A DNA stretch of 64,000 bases from Mesorhizobium sp. WSM4904 (GCF_029674545.1 NZ_CP121354.1:1364001-1428000); one strand, 5' to 3'. Counted from the first letter of the stretch, positions 48,187 through 57,884 are shown. Program-made: numbers and translations. The notes: generated from the letters alone by a model not told the origin.

Positions 48187-49293
48187 ATGAAATACGAAAT
48201 AAATCGCCGACGATTGCTGCAGGCGACATCGACCGCCATGGCGGCTGGCGCTCTGTCTTCAATTGCGGGCCGCGTTGCGGCCCAAACACCCAACCAGATC
48301 AACGTAGTGCTAGGCGGCGGCGATTGGGGAAAGGCTAACATTGAGGCTTACGCTAAGCCATTTGAAGCTGAGACCGGTATCAAGGTCAACCCAATCACCG
48401 ACGACATGGGTATGGGACAGGTCGAGTTGATGGTAAAATCGGGCAATGTCACGGTAGATGTCGGGGCGCTTACGCAAGGGTCCGGCTTGGTCGCAGCTAA
48501 GAAAGGAATTCTTGAAGAAATTGATTACTCCTTGTTCAGGAAAGAAGAGCTAGACGGAATTTATGAATTTGCCAAGCAACCGTTTGGCGTGGCAAATTTG
48601 ATTTACTCATATAATATGGTATATAGCACAGACGTATTCCCAGCTGATAAACCCCGGCCGACAAACTGGGCTGAATTCTGGGATGCTGATAAGTTTCCCG
48701 GCGTTCGCACCTTGGTGTCCGGCCAGTTTGGTTCAGAAGGACCCTGGGAAGAGGCCCTGTTAGCGGACGGTGTATCTCCCGATAAGCTCTACCCGATGGA
48801 TATCGACCGGGTGTTTGCCAGTTTGGACAAAATAAAGCCGCACATCCGTAAGTGGTGGAGCAGCGGATCAGAGATTCAACAGATGTTGCATGATAAGGTC
48901 GTTGACATCGCTCAATCGTATGACGGAAGAGCTCTACTGTTGATCGATCAGGGCGCCGCGACGGAGATCAATCGAAACCAGGCGAAGCTGCAGTGGGATT
49001 ATTGGGTCATTCCAAAGGGTTCACCCAACGCGAAGGCTGCGCAGAAGTTTATCGAATTCGCCACTCGCGCGGAACGTCAGGCAGCATTTTGCCAATTGTT
49101 TCCTGAGGGACCAAGCAACGGCAATGCGTTCAAACTTCTTCCCGAGAAAGTTGCGCGCAAGCTCCCTACCCACCCAGATTACATCAAGAGCAGCGTTTCC
49201 ATCAACGGCAAATGGTACAATGAGGTAGGCCCCAGCGGTGTTTCCAACACTGAGATGCTTATCCAGCGGTGGAATGAGTGGATCCTGCAGTAG
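48187..49293 (+). CDS. ABC transporter periplasmic binding protein (polyamine/PotD-like)
   Basis: 368-residue extracellular solute-binding protein. The N-terminus carries a twin-arginine signal (NRRRLLQATSTAMAAGA) ending near GRVAAQ, so it is exported folded. The mature part resembles PotD/spermidine-type binding proteins: VVLGGGDWGKANIEAYAKPF, PRPTNWAEFWDADKFPGVR and the late IPKGSPNAKAAQKFIEFATR. It starts the importer operon with the ATPase and the fused permease. The ligand is probably a cationic amine or amino-acid derivative. Confidence 0.9.
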   Translation: MKYEINRRRLLQATSTAMAAGALSSIAGRVAAQTPNQINVVLGGGDWGKANIEAYAKPFEAETGIKVNPITDDMGMGQVELMVKSGNVTVDVGALTQGSGLVAAKKGILEEIDYSLFRKEELDGIYEFAKQPFGVANLIYSYNMVYSTDVFPADKPRPTNWAEFWDADKFPGVRTLVSGQFGSEGPWEEALLADGVSPDKLYPMDIDRVFASLDKIKPHIRKWWSSGSEIQQMLHDKVVDIAQSYDGRALLLIDQGAATEINRNQAKLQWDYWVIPKGSPNAKAAQKFIEFATRAERQAAFCQLFPEGPSNGNAFKLLPEKVARKLPTHPDYIKSSVSINGKWYNEVGPSGVSNTEMLIQRWNEWILQ

Positions 49294-49477
49294 GGTTGGT
49301 TGAAGTGCGAAAGTCCGGTCGGGGTAACTCCATACCGGGCTAAAGTCGAAACTGATGCTGAAAATGTGACGGGGAGCGGGGTAGCCCACTAGCCTCTCCG
49401 CTCACGGCATCGGGTACGACGGCAGAAGGTACGGCAAATGCCTGCTAATGCACGCCAGCGATGGTGGAGGAGCCACA

Positions 49478-50572
49478 GTGAACATGCACGCAATGAATAC
49501 CGCCCCCCGTTCGGAAGTTGACGCTGCAGATGTGAACCAATCGGTGCCACAAATTCAGTTCAGCAGTGTTACCAAGATGTACGGGAGTGTTCCGGCGGTC
49601 AGGGATCTGTCGCTGACCGTGCGTCGCGGCGAGTTCTTGACGATTCTCGGCCCGAGCGGCTCGGGTAAGACCACTACCCTGATGCTCTTGGCCGGCTTTG
49701 AGGCCCCGAGTTCGGGTGATATTATGATCGCCGGCCATTCAGTGGCTTCGGTCCCGTCCTACCGGCGCGATCAAGGAATTGTGTTCCAGAGCTATGCGCT
49801 GTTCCCGCATCTCACAGTGGCTCGAAACCTGGAATTCCCTCTCGAAATGCGGGGCATGGCTCCCGATCAGAGGAAGGTTCGGGTAGCCCGTATGCTTGAG
49901 CGCGTGCATCTAGGGGAATTCGGCGGTCGCATGCCATCCCAATTGAGTGGCGGTCAGCAGCAGCGCGTGGCGCTAGCCCGCGCGCTGATTGCCGATCCAC
50001 CCTTCCTATTACTTGATGAACCGCTTGGCGCACTCGACCGTAACCTGCGTGAGCAGATGCAGATCGAGATGAAGAGCTTGCACAAGGAGTTCGGTATCAC
50101 GACGGTGTGCGTTACGCATGACCAGGAGGAGGCGCTTACTCTGTCAGACCGGATTGTTGTAATGCGCGCAGGACGTGTCGAGCAAATCGATACACCAGAG
50201 GCCCTCTATGATCGGCCATCATCGTGCTTTGTCGCTAAATTTCTGGGTGAGGCGAACATTCTCGAGGATGCCTTGTTGCTGGCCAGAGGGGGCAACGCGC
50301 CGCAAATCGGCACCGTTGCGATGATAAGGCCAGAGCGCATCAGTGTACTTCCGAAGACTGCGGAGTGGGCTCAAACGGACCAGCGGCAATATGTTGCCGG
50401 TGCGGTCGACGATATGATTTTTGCCGGCCCTCTGCGAAAATACCATGTTCGCGTTGGCAACAATGTTCTCATCGTCCGGGAACATGTCGCGGCAGACCAA
50501 CCTGTTTTCCAGCCAGGCGAGGAGGTTTGCCTCACGTGGCTGCGGTCAGACATTCGCTTCGTTTCGCCATAA
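49478..50572 (+). CDS. ABC transporter ATP-binding protein (PotA-like)
   Basis: 364-residue ABC ATPase of the spermidine/putrescine and maltose type. Walker A is GPSGSGKTT, the signature [15 protein letters not shown], Walker B LLLDEPLGALD, switch His in VTHDQEEAL; a C-terminal TOBE-type regulatory domain follows residue 240. I prefer the GTG at 49478, with GGAGG seven bases before it; ATG 49484 and ATG 49448 are alternatives. It lies 20 bases upstream of the permease gene. Confidence 0.9.
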   Translation: MNMHAMNTAPRSEVDAADVNQSVPQIQFSSVTKMYGSVPAVRDLSLTVRRGEFLTILGPSGSGKTTTLMLLAGFEAPSSGDIMIAGHSVASVPSYRRDQGIVFQSYALFPHLTVARNLEFPLEMRGMAPDQRKVRVARMLERVHLGEFGGRMPSQLSGGQQQRVALARALIADPPFLLLDEPLGALDRNLREQMQIEMKSLHKEFGITTVCVTHDQEEALTLSDRIVVMRAGRVEQIDTPEALYDRPSSCFVAKFLGEANILEDALLLARGGNAPQIGTVAMIRPERISVLPKTAEWAQTDQRQYVAGAVDDMIFAGPLRKYHVRVGNNVLIVREHVAADQPVFQPGEEVCLTWLRSDIRFVSP

Positions 50573-50592
50573 GCGATTGATAAGGGATATCC

Positions 50593-52371
50593 ATGAAGCT
50601 TTTGCGCAGAATGGCCAAGGTGCCACTTGGGTTAACCGCGCCCGCGTTCGCGCTTTTGCTTGTGGTTTTCGGTGCCCCTATAACCTTGCTTTTCCTAAGC
50701 AGTGTCAATGCCCCCGATTTCTCGTTCCAATACTACGGAGCGTTTTTCGCCCAGCCAGCTAATGTGCGGGTGCTCTTTCAAACGATAGAAATAAGTCTGG
50801 TCGCAACTGCCATCTGCTTAATCGTAGGCTATCCAACCGCGTATCTGATCGTCACGGCATCCAAGACTCTGCGCATGACGCTCATCGCTCTCGTGATCAT
50901 CCCCTATTTGACCAGTGGGCTGGCGCGTACCTACGCATGGATTGTTATTCTTGGGGATCGCGGGGTCATCAACAACATCTTGCTGGACGTCGGATTGATC
51001 GATCGACCTCTGCAACTCATCTATAACCGAACCGCGGTCTATATTGGCATGGTCCACATCATGCTGCCGATGATGATACTTCCCTTGGTTAGTGCGATGA
51101 TGGGGATCGATCGGTCCTTGATGGCTGCTGCACGCAGTATGGGAGCGGGACCTTTCACCGCTTTCAGGCGTGTATTTCTCCCCCTTAGCATTCCAGGCGC
51201 ACGGAGTGGCTCGCTCCTAGTTTTTGTGTTCTGCCTAGGATTCTATATCACGCCGGCGGCACTTGGGGGATTGCGCGATGCCATGCTTTCAACCTTCATT
51301 GCGGCCGAGGTGAATAGCTCGTTCGATATTCCGCGCATTGCCGCTGCGTCCTTCATCCTTCTCGGGTTTGCCATTGTGGTGCTTTCCATGGTCGGGCTTG
51401 ACCTCTCCGGCAAACAAGAGCAAAGCCAAACTCGAGCTCCGAAGGGCTCGATGTCCCGACTACCCATTGTTCTTGTTATCAAACGAAACTTCAGCGAAAT
51501 TCTGCGTCCCTATCGTGTCAAACGGTGGACGGGACGGCGCTACGTGCCTGGGGCGGAAAGGCGATGGCCTAAAGTCGTCGCGATCGTTTTTATCGTTTTG
51601 GTGATGGCCTTTCTTTTATTCCCAGGGATAATCGTTGTCATCATGTCGTTCAGTTCCGGGGCATTTTTGCAATTTCCGCCTTCGGGCCTGTCGCTTCAAT
51701 GGTATCGCTCGTTTTTCGGCGATGCATCTTGGAGCGGAGCAGCTTGGACCAGCGTCGAGATTGGTGTCGAGGTAGCTGTTATTTCTACTCTATTGGGAAC
51801 ACTTGCTGCTTTCGGATTGAGCCGAATAAGCGCAAGACTTCGCGGCGTGCTGACAATGATCATAATCACGCCTATCACCTTTCCAGTTATCGTGGTCGGT
51901 ATCGCGACTTATCTGGGTCTCATCCAGATTGGTCTAATCGGCACAAAGGGTGGTATCGCCCTCGCTCACAGTATCGGCGCTGTTGGAATTGTGGTGGTGA
52001 TCGTTTCTGCGACGTTGGCCAACTTCGATCGGACGTTAGAGCAGGCGGCCAAGAGTATGCGTGCCGGACCACTGCAAACGTTTTTTCGCGTAACACTGCC
52101 GTTAATCAGGCCGGGAGTGATCGGCGGCGCCATGTTCGCATTCCTCCAGTCATTCGATGAAGCGGTCATAACGTCTTTGGTCGGCGGTCTGTCGGTGCGG
52201 ACGTTGCCCTTGAAGATGCTGGAGAATATCCGCCACCAAATCGACCCGACGATTGCTGCAGTCGCTTCTCTTTTGATGCTTCTGCCTTTAATCTGGATGC
52301 TTGTCCTCTATGCCGTCTGGTGGCGTTCTCGACCGAGCATGCAGCGAACATTACAGGAAGCCGCTGCCTAA
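50593..52371 (+). CDS. ABC transporter permease, PotB-PotC fusion
   Basis: 592-residue membrane protein containing two complete permease domains in one chain. The first (about residues 1-275) has the EAA loop MAAARSMGAGPFTAFRRVFL; the second (about 325-590) has LEQAAKSMRAGPLQTFFRVT. A charged cytoplasmic linker (RRYVPGAERRWPK) joins them. In most polyamine importers these are separate PotB and PotC proteins. It completes the three-gene operon with the binding protein and ATPase. Confidence 0.92.
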   Translation: MKLLRRMAKVPLGLTAPAFALLLVVFGAPITLLFLSSVNAPDFSFQYYGAFFAQPANVRVLFQTIEISLVATAICLIVGYPTAYLIVTASKTLRMTLIALVIIPYLTSGLARTYAWIVILGDRGVINNILLDVGLIDRPLQLIYNRTAVYIGMVHIMLPMMILPLVSAMMGIDRSLMAAARSMGAGPFTAFRRVFLPLSIPGARSGSLLVFVFCLGFYITPAALGGLRDAMLSTFIAAEVNSSFDIPRIAAASFILLGFAIVVLSMVGLDLSGKQEQSQTRAPKGSMSRLPIVLVIKRNFSEILRPYRVKRWTGRRYVPGAERRWPKVVAIVFIVLVMAFLLFPGIIVVIMSFSSGAFLQFPPSGLSLQWYRSFFGDASWSGAAWTSVEIGVEVAVISTLLGTLAAFGLSRISARLRGVLTMIIITPITFPVIVVGIATYLGLIQIGLIGTKGGIALAHSIGAVGIVVVIVSATLANFDRTLEQAAKSMRAGPLQTFFRVTLPLIRPGVIGGAMFAFLQSFDEAVITSLVGGLSVRTLPLKMLENIRHQIDPTIAAVASLLMLLPLIWMLVLYAVWWRSRPSMQRTLQEAAA

Positions 52372-52957
52372 CTGGCGTGGCAGATCCACTTCCTGATGAT
52401 GCGTCCGACCTATTCCTACGGACTGGCGACAAGCATCTGTTCGGGGCTTCAACGGGCGGATAAAATGGCCACCTGGTCCAAAACGGAAACCAGTAAAGCT
52501 CTTGCAATTATCATCTGGCACATGCGGATCAAGGATTCGGACTATGTCTGGGATCGGCCGGCCTTGCTCGCCAGCAAGCTCAGACCTGCCGATCCTCTTG
52601 CTGCGCGCCAGGATGGAATTCGAGGTCAACGGCGCTGACCGGATCGCACAGATCCTTCGCCCGTCTGAACAACGAACAGCTAGCCAACGTCAACCGGCTG
52701 ATCGCGCGATTTCTGAAATCGGCTACCCACCGCGACTTTGACCTTCCTCCTCCCTTAGTGCACCGGGATCAAGGTGACGAACCAAGGGACAGGTCAGCAG
52801 AGCGAGCCCTGGTCATCTGAAAACGCGATGGTGCCGTCTCGGACATTATATTGGCGAAGTGGTGACCGCGTGTGCATAGTTCCAGGCGAAAAAAATAGCC
52901 GTGTACAAGACCATATGCCCGGTCAAAGTCGCCAGATCACCCGCAATAGGTTAAGCA
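52372..52957. other. Intergenic with a transposase remnant
   Basis: Apart from the IS110-type fragment at 52480-52640 nothing is recognised between the permease and the DoeB-like gene. Confidence 0.45.
52480..52640 (+). pseudogene. IS110-type transposase C-terminal fragment
   Basis: SKALAIIIWHMRIKDSDYVW followed by DRPALLASKLR resembles the extreme C-terminus of some IS110/IS116 transposases. It is too short for certainty. Confidence 0.45.
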
Positions 52958-53953
52958 ATGAACGAAGCACCACATCTTACGTTTGATCTCGATGCGCATG
53001 GCGTGAGCAGAGGACACCTCGTTGTGCCGGGAGGCGCCGACCATGAAGAGTTCTCGCTTCCGGTTTTTAGTCTTAATAAGGGCGATGGACCGCGCCTTCT
53101 TATCACCGGTGGGAATCATGGCAATGAAATGGAGGGGCCATTAGTCGCGCGGCGGCTTATCGAGTGGCTGCCACAAGCGCAAACCAGTGGTAGGATCATC
53201 GTGCTGCCAGTGCTTAATCCATTGGCAGTTCAAGCATGGAGCCGCAATACTCCGCTTGATGGTTTGAATCTGAACCGCGTGTTTCCGGGCCGTGCCGACG
53301 GGTCTGTTACGGAACGAATCGCGGATGCGGTTTCACGCGTATTGTTGCCAAATGCCGACATCGTTTTCGATCTGCACAGCTTCGGCCCAACGTGGGATTT
53401 TCCCCCGGCGGTCATCACGCATCCAATTGCTGATGCGGATCTCATGGCTAAGACGCTCGCAATGGCAGCGGCATTTAAGCTGCCCGTAACATTGCTCTGG
53501 CAACATGACGACACGGCTGGGATGTTCGACAGTTGGGCACATAGCCTAGGGAAGGTATTCGTTTGCGCGGAATTCGGCGGTGGTACGGTTAGCGCAGAAG
53601 CTCTAGCGATTTATGAAGCTGGAGTTCGCAACGCGCTCGTTATGCTTGGACTCGTCGAAGGAAAAGTCGAGGACGTGTCTTTCCGTAACAAAAGGTCCAG
53701 TCAGACCCTTGAGACGCTGATATCAGACGAGTTGAAATCGCCCGCGCAGGGTATCTTCGAACCTCGCTGCTCTGTGTTGGATGAAGTGAGGTCGGGAGAT
53801 CTTATAGGTATCCTACACTCTATGGATTCTGTTTCCGCTCCGTCCATTGACATCCGAGCGCCTGGGCCATCAATCGTCCTAGCCATAGGATCGGGCGCGC
53901 ATGTCGACCGCAATGAAGGGGTAGCCATCCTTGCGCGGCCGCTGCATAACTAG
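52958..53953 (+). CDS. Succinylglutamate desuccinylase/aspartoacylase-family deacylase (DoeB-like)
   Basis: 331-residue M14-type zinc carboxypeptidase-fold deacylase. Zinc ligands are in GGNHGNEMEG and DLHSFG, and the late CAEFGGG supplies the catalytic Glu. The PVLNPLAVQAWSRNTPLDGLNLNRVFPG segment (in pieces) is typical of the AstE/AspA/DoeB group. DoeB removes acetyl from N-alpha-acetyl-diaminobutyrate, the product of ectoine hydrolysis; two DoeA-like genes, a DoeC-like dehydrogenase and a DoeD-like aminotransferase occur elsewhere in this window, which supports but does not prove this role. It follows the polyamine-type importer on the same strand. Confidence 0.82.
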   Translation: MNEAPHLTFDLDAHGVSRGHLVVPGGADHEEFSLPVFSLNKGDGPRLLITGGNHGNEMEGPLVARRLIEWLPQAQTSGRIIVLPVLNPLAVQAWSRNTPLDGLNLNRVFPGRADGSVTERIADAVSRVLLPNADIVFDLHSFGPTWDFPPAVITHPIADADLMAKTLAMAAAFKLPVTLLWQHDDTAGMFDSWAHSLGKVFVCAEFGGGTVSAEALAIYEAGVRNALVMLGLVEGKVEDVSFRNKRSSQTLETLISDELKSPAQGIFEPRCSVLDEVRSGDLIGILHSMDSVSAPSIDIRAPGPSIVLAIGSGAHVDRNEGVAILARPLHN

Positions 53954-54382
53954 AGGTACAGATTAGCCGCGCCTTGGCCAGCTGTAGTAACTCCGGTATG
54001 AAGGCACTGGCCTCGACTGGAGCTTATAGGCCAGCTCCTCGGATCGATCAGCGGCTGATCCTGTCTTCCAAAATCATGCCAAAAAGATTGCTTGATCCTT
54101 GATCGCTTGGTTTATACTAACCATGGTTGAAAGTGGCGGTCCGAGATGGGAGCTGGCCGGACGGATTGATCGCCTAGCTTCTGTTATGGAAGCAGGGGCG
54201 ACGATCCGGCGCACCGCGACCAAGAGGGGAGGCGGACGGTGCCGTCCCCGCTGACGCCCGTAAAACAACTTTATCGTATCTTAAAACGAGATGGGCACGT
54301 TCGGGGCTTTATATTGGCAAAACCGATTCCGAACGGGGCATAACTTAGGACAGAGCGCGCAAATCCGGCCGCAGCTCATAGC
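53954..54382. other. Intergenic before the ammonia-lyase gene
   Basis: A short plus-strand frame from 54123 is not recognisable. Promoter elements for the following operon should lie here but none could be assigned. Confidence 0.4.
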
Positions 54383-55660
54383 TTGGCCAAACTCGAGTAT
54401 AATTCAGTGCAGATCAAAGACGTCATTCTCACGCCCGGCAACGGCGCCTTCTTTTATGACGATCAAGCTGCCATTAGGGCAGGGGTTGGCCAGGACGGTT
54501 TTGTTTACGTCGGCGAGCCATTGACGCCCGGCTTCCGTGATATCCGTGTTCCGGCAGCTTGCTTAAGCGTCGGGCTTGTCCTGGAAGACGATATGGTCGC
54601 CTGGGGCGATATGATGGGAGTGCAATACTCAGGGGCTGGCGGGCGTGACCCCCTGTTTGACGTCGGAGCCATCATGGATCTCACGTCACGTGTTGTTGTC
54701 CCGCGGCTCTTAAACATTGATGCGTCCAGCTTTTTGACAGCCTGCTCCAGTGTCTTCGATCTCCATACTGGGAAACGACTCCCACTATGCATCGAATATG
54801 GGGTCAGCCAAGCCCTTTTAAGCGCTGCTGCCCATGCTGCGCGTCGTACCATGGCGGAGGTGGTTTGTTCGGAATTTTGCCTATCCATGCCGCATCGTCG
54901 TGTCCCAATTTATTGCCAGAGCGGTGATGCGCGCGAAATCAATGTCGATAAAATGATCCTGAAGGGGGTGGATGTGATCCCGCATGGCCTCATCAACTCG
55001 CGTAGCAAATTCGGCGTTGGGGGAGAAACCTTTCTGGATTTCGTCAAATGGGTGGCGCACCGCGTCAAGCAAATCGGCCAACCAGACTATTCTCCGGTGC
55101 TGCATTTCGATGTGTACGGCTGGATCGGTATGGAGATCGGGCTCGACGTCCAGCGCATCGCCGACTTCATCAGTAAGGTTGCTGACGCGGTTCCGGAGTT
55201 CACGGTGAATATCGAATCGCCAGCCGACTTCGGGTCTACGCCGGCGCAGGTCGAAAATTACGGGCAGATCGTCGGCATTCTGAATGCGCGCGCGTCACGT
55301 GCGCGCATCGTTGTCGATGAACGCTGCAACACCTTAGAGGATGTGCGTCTGTTTGCGGAGGCTAAGGCGACCCATCTCGTGCAGATCAAGACGCCGGACG
55401 TGGGCTCGATCGCCGACAGCGCCCGTGCGGTGCTTCTGTGCAAAGAGAACAACGTGGACGCCTATGTGGGAGGCAGCTGCAGCGAGACGGATCTCTCCGC
55501 GCGAGCGACGGTTCACATTTCGGTGGCAACACAGGCGGACATGATGCTCGCGAAGCCTGGCATGGGCATCGACGAAGGTCTTTCCATTGTAGGCAACGAA
55601 CAAAATCGGTTGCTCGCCATGCTTGATCGGCGTCGGGCACAAAACCTGAAAGCCGCGTAG
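54383..55660 (+). CDS. mal: Methylaspartate ammonia-lyase
   Basis: 425-residue enolase-superfamily enzyme converting L-threo-3-methylaspartate to mesaconate and ammonia (EC 4.3.1.2). The N-terminus (ILTPGNGAFFYDDQAAIRAG), the VQYSGAGGRDPLF segment, FAQSGD-like YCQSGDARE, the metal-site region HFDVYGWIG and the catalytic Lys336 in LVQIKTPD match the clostridial enzyme throughout; GKPGMGVDEG appears as AKPGMGIDEG. The start is a TTG at 54383 with a weak binding site; alignment of the N-terminus supports it. It begins an operon with a CoA-transferase 11 bases downstream. No glutamate mutase, which normally supplies methylaspartate, is present in the window. Confidence 0.93.
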   Translation: MAKLEYNSVQIKDVILTPGNGAFFYDDQAAIRAGVGQDGFVYVGEPLTPGFRDIRVPAACLSVGLVLEDDMVAWGDMMGVQYSGAGGRDPLFDVGAIMDLTSRVVVPRLLNIDASSFLTACSSVFDLHTGKRLPLCIEYGVSQALLSAAAHAARRTMAEVVCSEFCLSMPHRRVPIYCQSGDAREINVDKMILKGVDVIPHGLINSRSKFGVGGETFLDFVKWVAHRVKQIGQPDYSPVLHFDVYGWIGMEIGLDVQRIADFISKVADAVPEFTVNIESPADFGSTPAQVENYGQIVGILNARASRARIVVDERCNTLEDVRLFAEAKATHLVQIKTPDVGSIADSARAVLLCKENNVDAYVGGSCSETDLSARATVHISVATQADMMLAKPGMGIDEGLSIVGNEQNRLLAMLDRRRAQNLKAA

Positions 55661-55671
55661 GAAGCGCCCTG

Positions 55672-56823
55672 ATGCTAAACAGTCTCAAGGACATCACGGT
55701 TGTGGCGGTCGAACAGGCCGTTGCAGCTCCCTACGCATCGTCTCGCCTTGCTGACGCAGGCGCCCGGGTGATCAAGGTCGAAAGGCCCGAAGGGGACTTT
55801 GCCCGAAACTACGACAAGCTGGTGCGGGGGCAGAGCGCGTACTTCGTCTGGCTCAACCGGGGTAAGGAGTCGGTCTGTCTAGACCTGAGGTTGGAGGCGG
55901 ATCGCGCCGTCCTCGACACGCTCATTGCCAGTGCTGATGTCTTCATCCAGAATCTAAAGCCGGGCAGCATAGAAAAACTGGGGTTCGCGTCCGCTGATCT
56001 GCGTCGACGATATCCGCGGCTGATCACCTGCGACATTTCTGGTTTCGGGGAGTCAGGGCCGTATTCCCATTTGAAGGCCTACGATCTGATCGTCCAGGCC
56101 GAAACAGGTCTATGCGCTATCACCGGCAACCAACAGGGGCCTGCGCGTGTAGGGGTCTCGGTTTGCGATATCTCGGCGGGCATGACAGCGCACAGCGCCA
56201 TTCTTCAGGCACTGTACCACCGCGAGGTCACCGGCGAAGGGACCAGCATCCAGGTGTCACTGTTTGATGCCGTCGCCGACTGGATGAACGTGCCGGTTTT
56301 GCAAAATGATTACAGCGGCTACCAGACGGTACGCGCAGGCGTGAAACACCCGTCGCTCGCGCCGTATGGTGCCTATCGCTGTGCCGACGGCAAAGAGGTC
56401 ATCTTTTCGGTTCAGAATGACCGCGAATGGGTGAATTTCTGCGAGAAATTCCTGAAGCAGTCCGGGCTCACACGCGCACCTGGTTTTGCTGACAATATGG
56501 AGCGCCTCGCTCATCGTGCGCAACTTGATGAGATCATTGAACAGCGGTTTTTTGAACTATCCTGCCACGATGCGATGCAGGAGCTCGAGGCGGCCGGCCT
56601 GGCATATGGCCGACTGAACGAAGTGGTGGATGTTTCAAAGCATCCACACATTCGCAGGGTGCAGGTTGGAACACCCGATGGAGCCGTCGAGACGATAGCG
56701 CCGGCGGCGATTTTCAACTCGGAGCTCCCCTCGCTTCGCCCAGTCCCGGCTCTTGGCTCTCATACCGAGGCTGTCCGCGAGGAGGTGCGGGCGCTTTTGC
56801 GCGAAAGAGCCGCGTCAGCGTGA
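55672..56823 (+). CDS. Class III CoA-transferase (CaiB/BaiF), probable mesaconate CoA-transferase
   Basis: 383-residue family III CoA-transferase. VVAVEQAVAAPYASSRLADA, IKVERPEGDFAR, WLNRGKESVCLDL and the active-site Asp in KAYDLIVQAETGL are visible. These enzymes move CoA from a donor such as succinyl-CoA to an acid. Because it follows methylaspartate ammonia-lyase by 11 bases and precedes a CitE-like lyase, mesaconate is the most likely acceptor, giving mesaconyl-CoA. That assignment is from context only. Confidence 0.87.
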   Translation: MLNSLKDITVVAVEQAVAAPYASSRLADAGARVIKVERPEGDFARNYDKLVRGQSAYFVWLNRGKESVCLDLRLEADRAVLDTLIASADVFIQNLKPGSIEKLGFASADLRRRYPRLITCDISGFGESGPYSHLKAYDLIVQAETGLCAITGNQQGPARVGVSVCDISAGMTAHSAILQALYHREVTGEGTSIQVSLFDAVADWMNVPVLQNDYSGYQTVRAGVKHPSLAPYGAYRCADGKEVIFSVQNDREWVNFCEKFLKQSGLTRAPGFADNMERLAHRAQLDEIIEQRFFELSCHDAMQELEAAGLAYGRLNEVVDVSKHPHIRRVQVGTPDGAVETIAPAAIFNSELPSLRPVPALGSHTEAVREEVRALLRERAASA

Positions 56824-56956
56824 GCGCGCGTTTCAGTAAGGTGAGACTGCTCGCGGTTTACAAAATGCCTGTGTACCTCGGATCATTTCAGCGCACCGGC
56901 CGCCTAGAAAGCTCACTGGCAGCGCCCGCGCTAAAATCGGCCGCAAAGGCGTCTCC

Positions 56957-57859
56957 ATGATCAAGGACACCTTTGCGGCCGTTGAAGGCGCGATGTCTGT
57001 ACCGCGCTGGAGATCCCTGCTCTTCGTTCCTGTTCACGTTCCGCGCTTTGTAGAGACGGCCCATGAGCGGGGCGCAGATGGCGTCATTCTCGACCTGGAG
57101 GATTCCGTGCCCCAGGATCGGAAAGGAGAGTCACGGCAGCAGCTTCCTGAATGCGTGGCAGAGGTGGGCCGGAAAGGCGCATCTGTTTTGGTCCGCGTGA
57201 ATCATGGTCTGCGCGCCTTGGCGGCCGATCTCGATGCAGCCGTGATGGCGGGTGTTGACGCACTGGTTCTTCCGAAGACGGATTCGGCAGAGTGGGTTAT
57301 AGAGATCGCGAATGCGGTTTCGGAACTAGAACGTGAAAGAAATCTTCCGCAGGGAGGCATCCGGTTCCTTGCCCAGATTGAGACCCCGGGCGCCTTGCAA
57401 AGGCTTGCGGCCATTGCGTCGGCGCATCCAAGGATGGTCGCAATGGCGCTTGGCCCTGAAGACTTCAGCGCCGCTGTTGGCGGCGCCCCAGGATTCGACC
57501 TTCTTTTGACGCCGAACCTTTCTGTTCTGTTTGCCGCCCGCGCGGCCGGCTTGCTCCCGCTGGGCTTCATAGGAAGCATCGGCGAGTTCTCGGACACGCA
57601 TAAACTTCGTGAGGCCGCGGTGCGGGCGCGGCGGCTTGGCTTTGCCGGAGCTTTGGCGATCCATCCGACACAGGTGGCCATATTCAATGAGGCTTTCTCG
57701 CCAAGCGCCCAGGAGCTCGAGTGGGCCCATAAAGTTGTCGCGGCGGCAAATGATGCCGCCACGCGTGGACTGTCCGCATTCTCGTTGAATGGCAAAATGA
57801 TAGATCCGCCAGTGGTGCGGCGCGCCCACGAGATCCTGATTCTTGTGGGCAACAACTGA
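56957..57859 (+). CDS. HpcH/HpaI or CitE-like CoA-ester lyase
   Basis: 300-residue TIM-barrel lyase of the CitE/L-malyl-CoA lyase family. RSLLFVPVHVPRFVETAHER, GVILDLEDSVP, the RVN segment, FLAQIETPGAL (metal Glu) and ALGPEDFSAAVGG (metal Asp) are all present. ATG 56993 is an alternative start closer to the family N-terminus. In the setting of an ammonia-lyase and a CoA-transferase it could cleave beta-methylmalyl-CoA (or citramalyl-CoA) to acetyl- or propionyl-CoA plus an oxo acid. The hydratase needed to make that substrate from mesaconyl-CoA is not seen nearby. A decayed second copy lies at 61010. Confidence 0.87.
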   Translation: MIKDTFAAVEGAMSVPRWRSLLFVPVHVPRFVETAHERGADGVILDLEDSVPQDRKGESRQQLPECVAEVGRKGASVLVRVNHGLRALAADLDAAVMAGVDALVLPKTDSAEWVIEIANAVSELERERNLPQGGIRFLAQIETPGALQRLAAIASAHPRMVAMALGPEDFSAAVGGAPGFDLLLTPNLSVLFAARAAGLLPLGFIGSIGEFSDTHKLREAAVRARRLGFAGALAIHPTQVAIFNEAFSPSAQELEWAHKVVAAANDAATRGLSAFSLNGKMIDPPVVRRAHEILILVGNN

Positions 57860-57884
57860 CTGGCCTGTTATCAGCGGCTGAACA

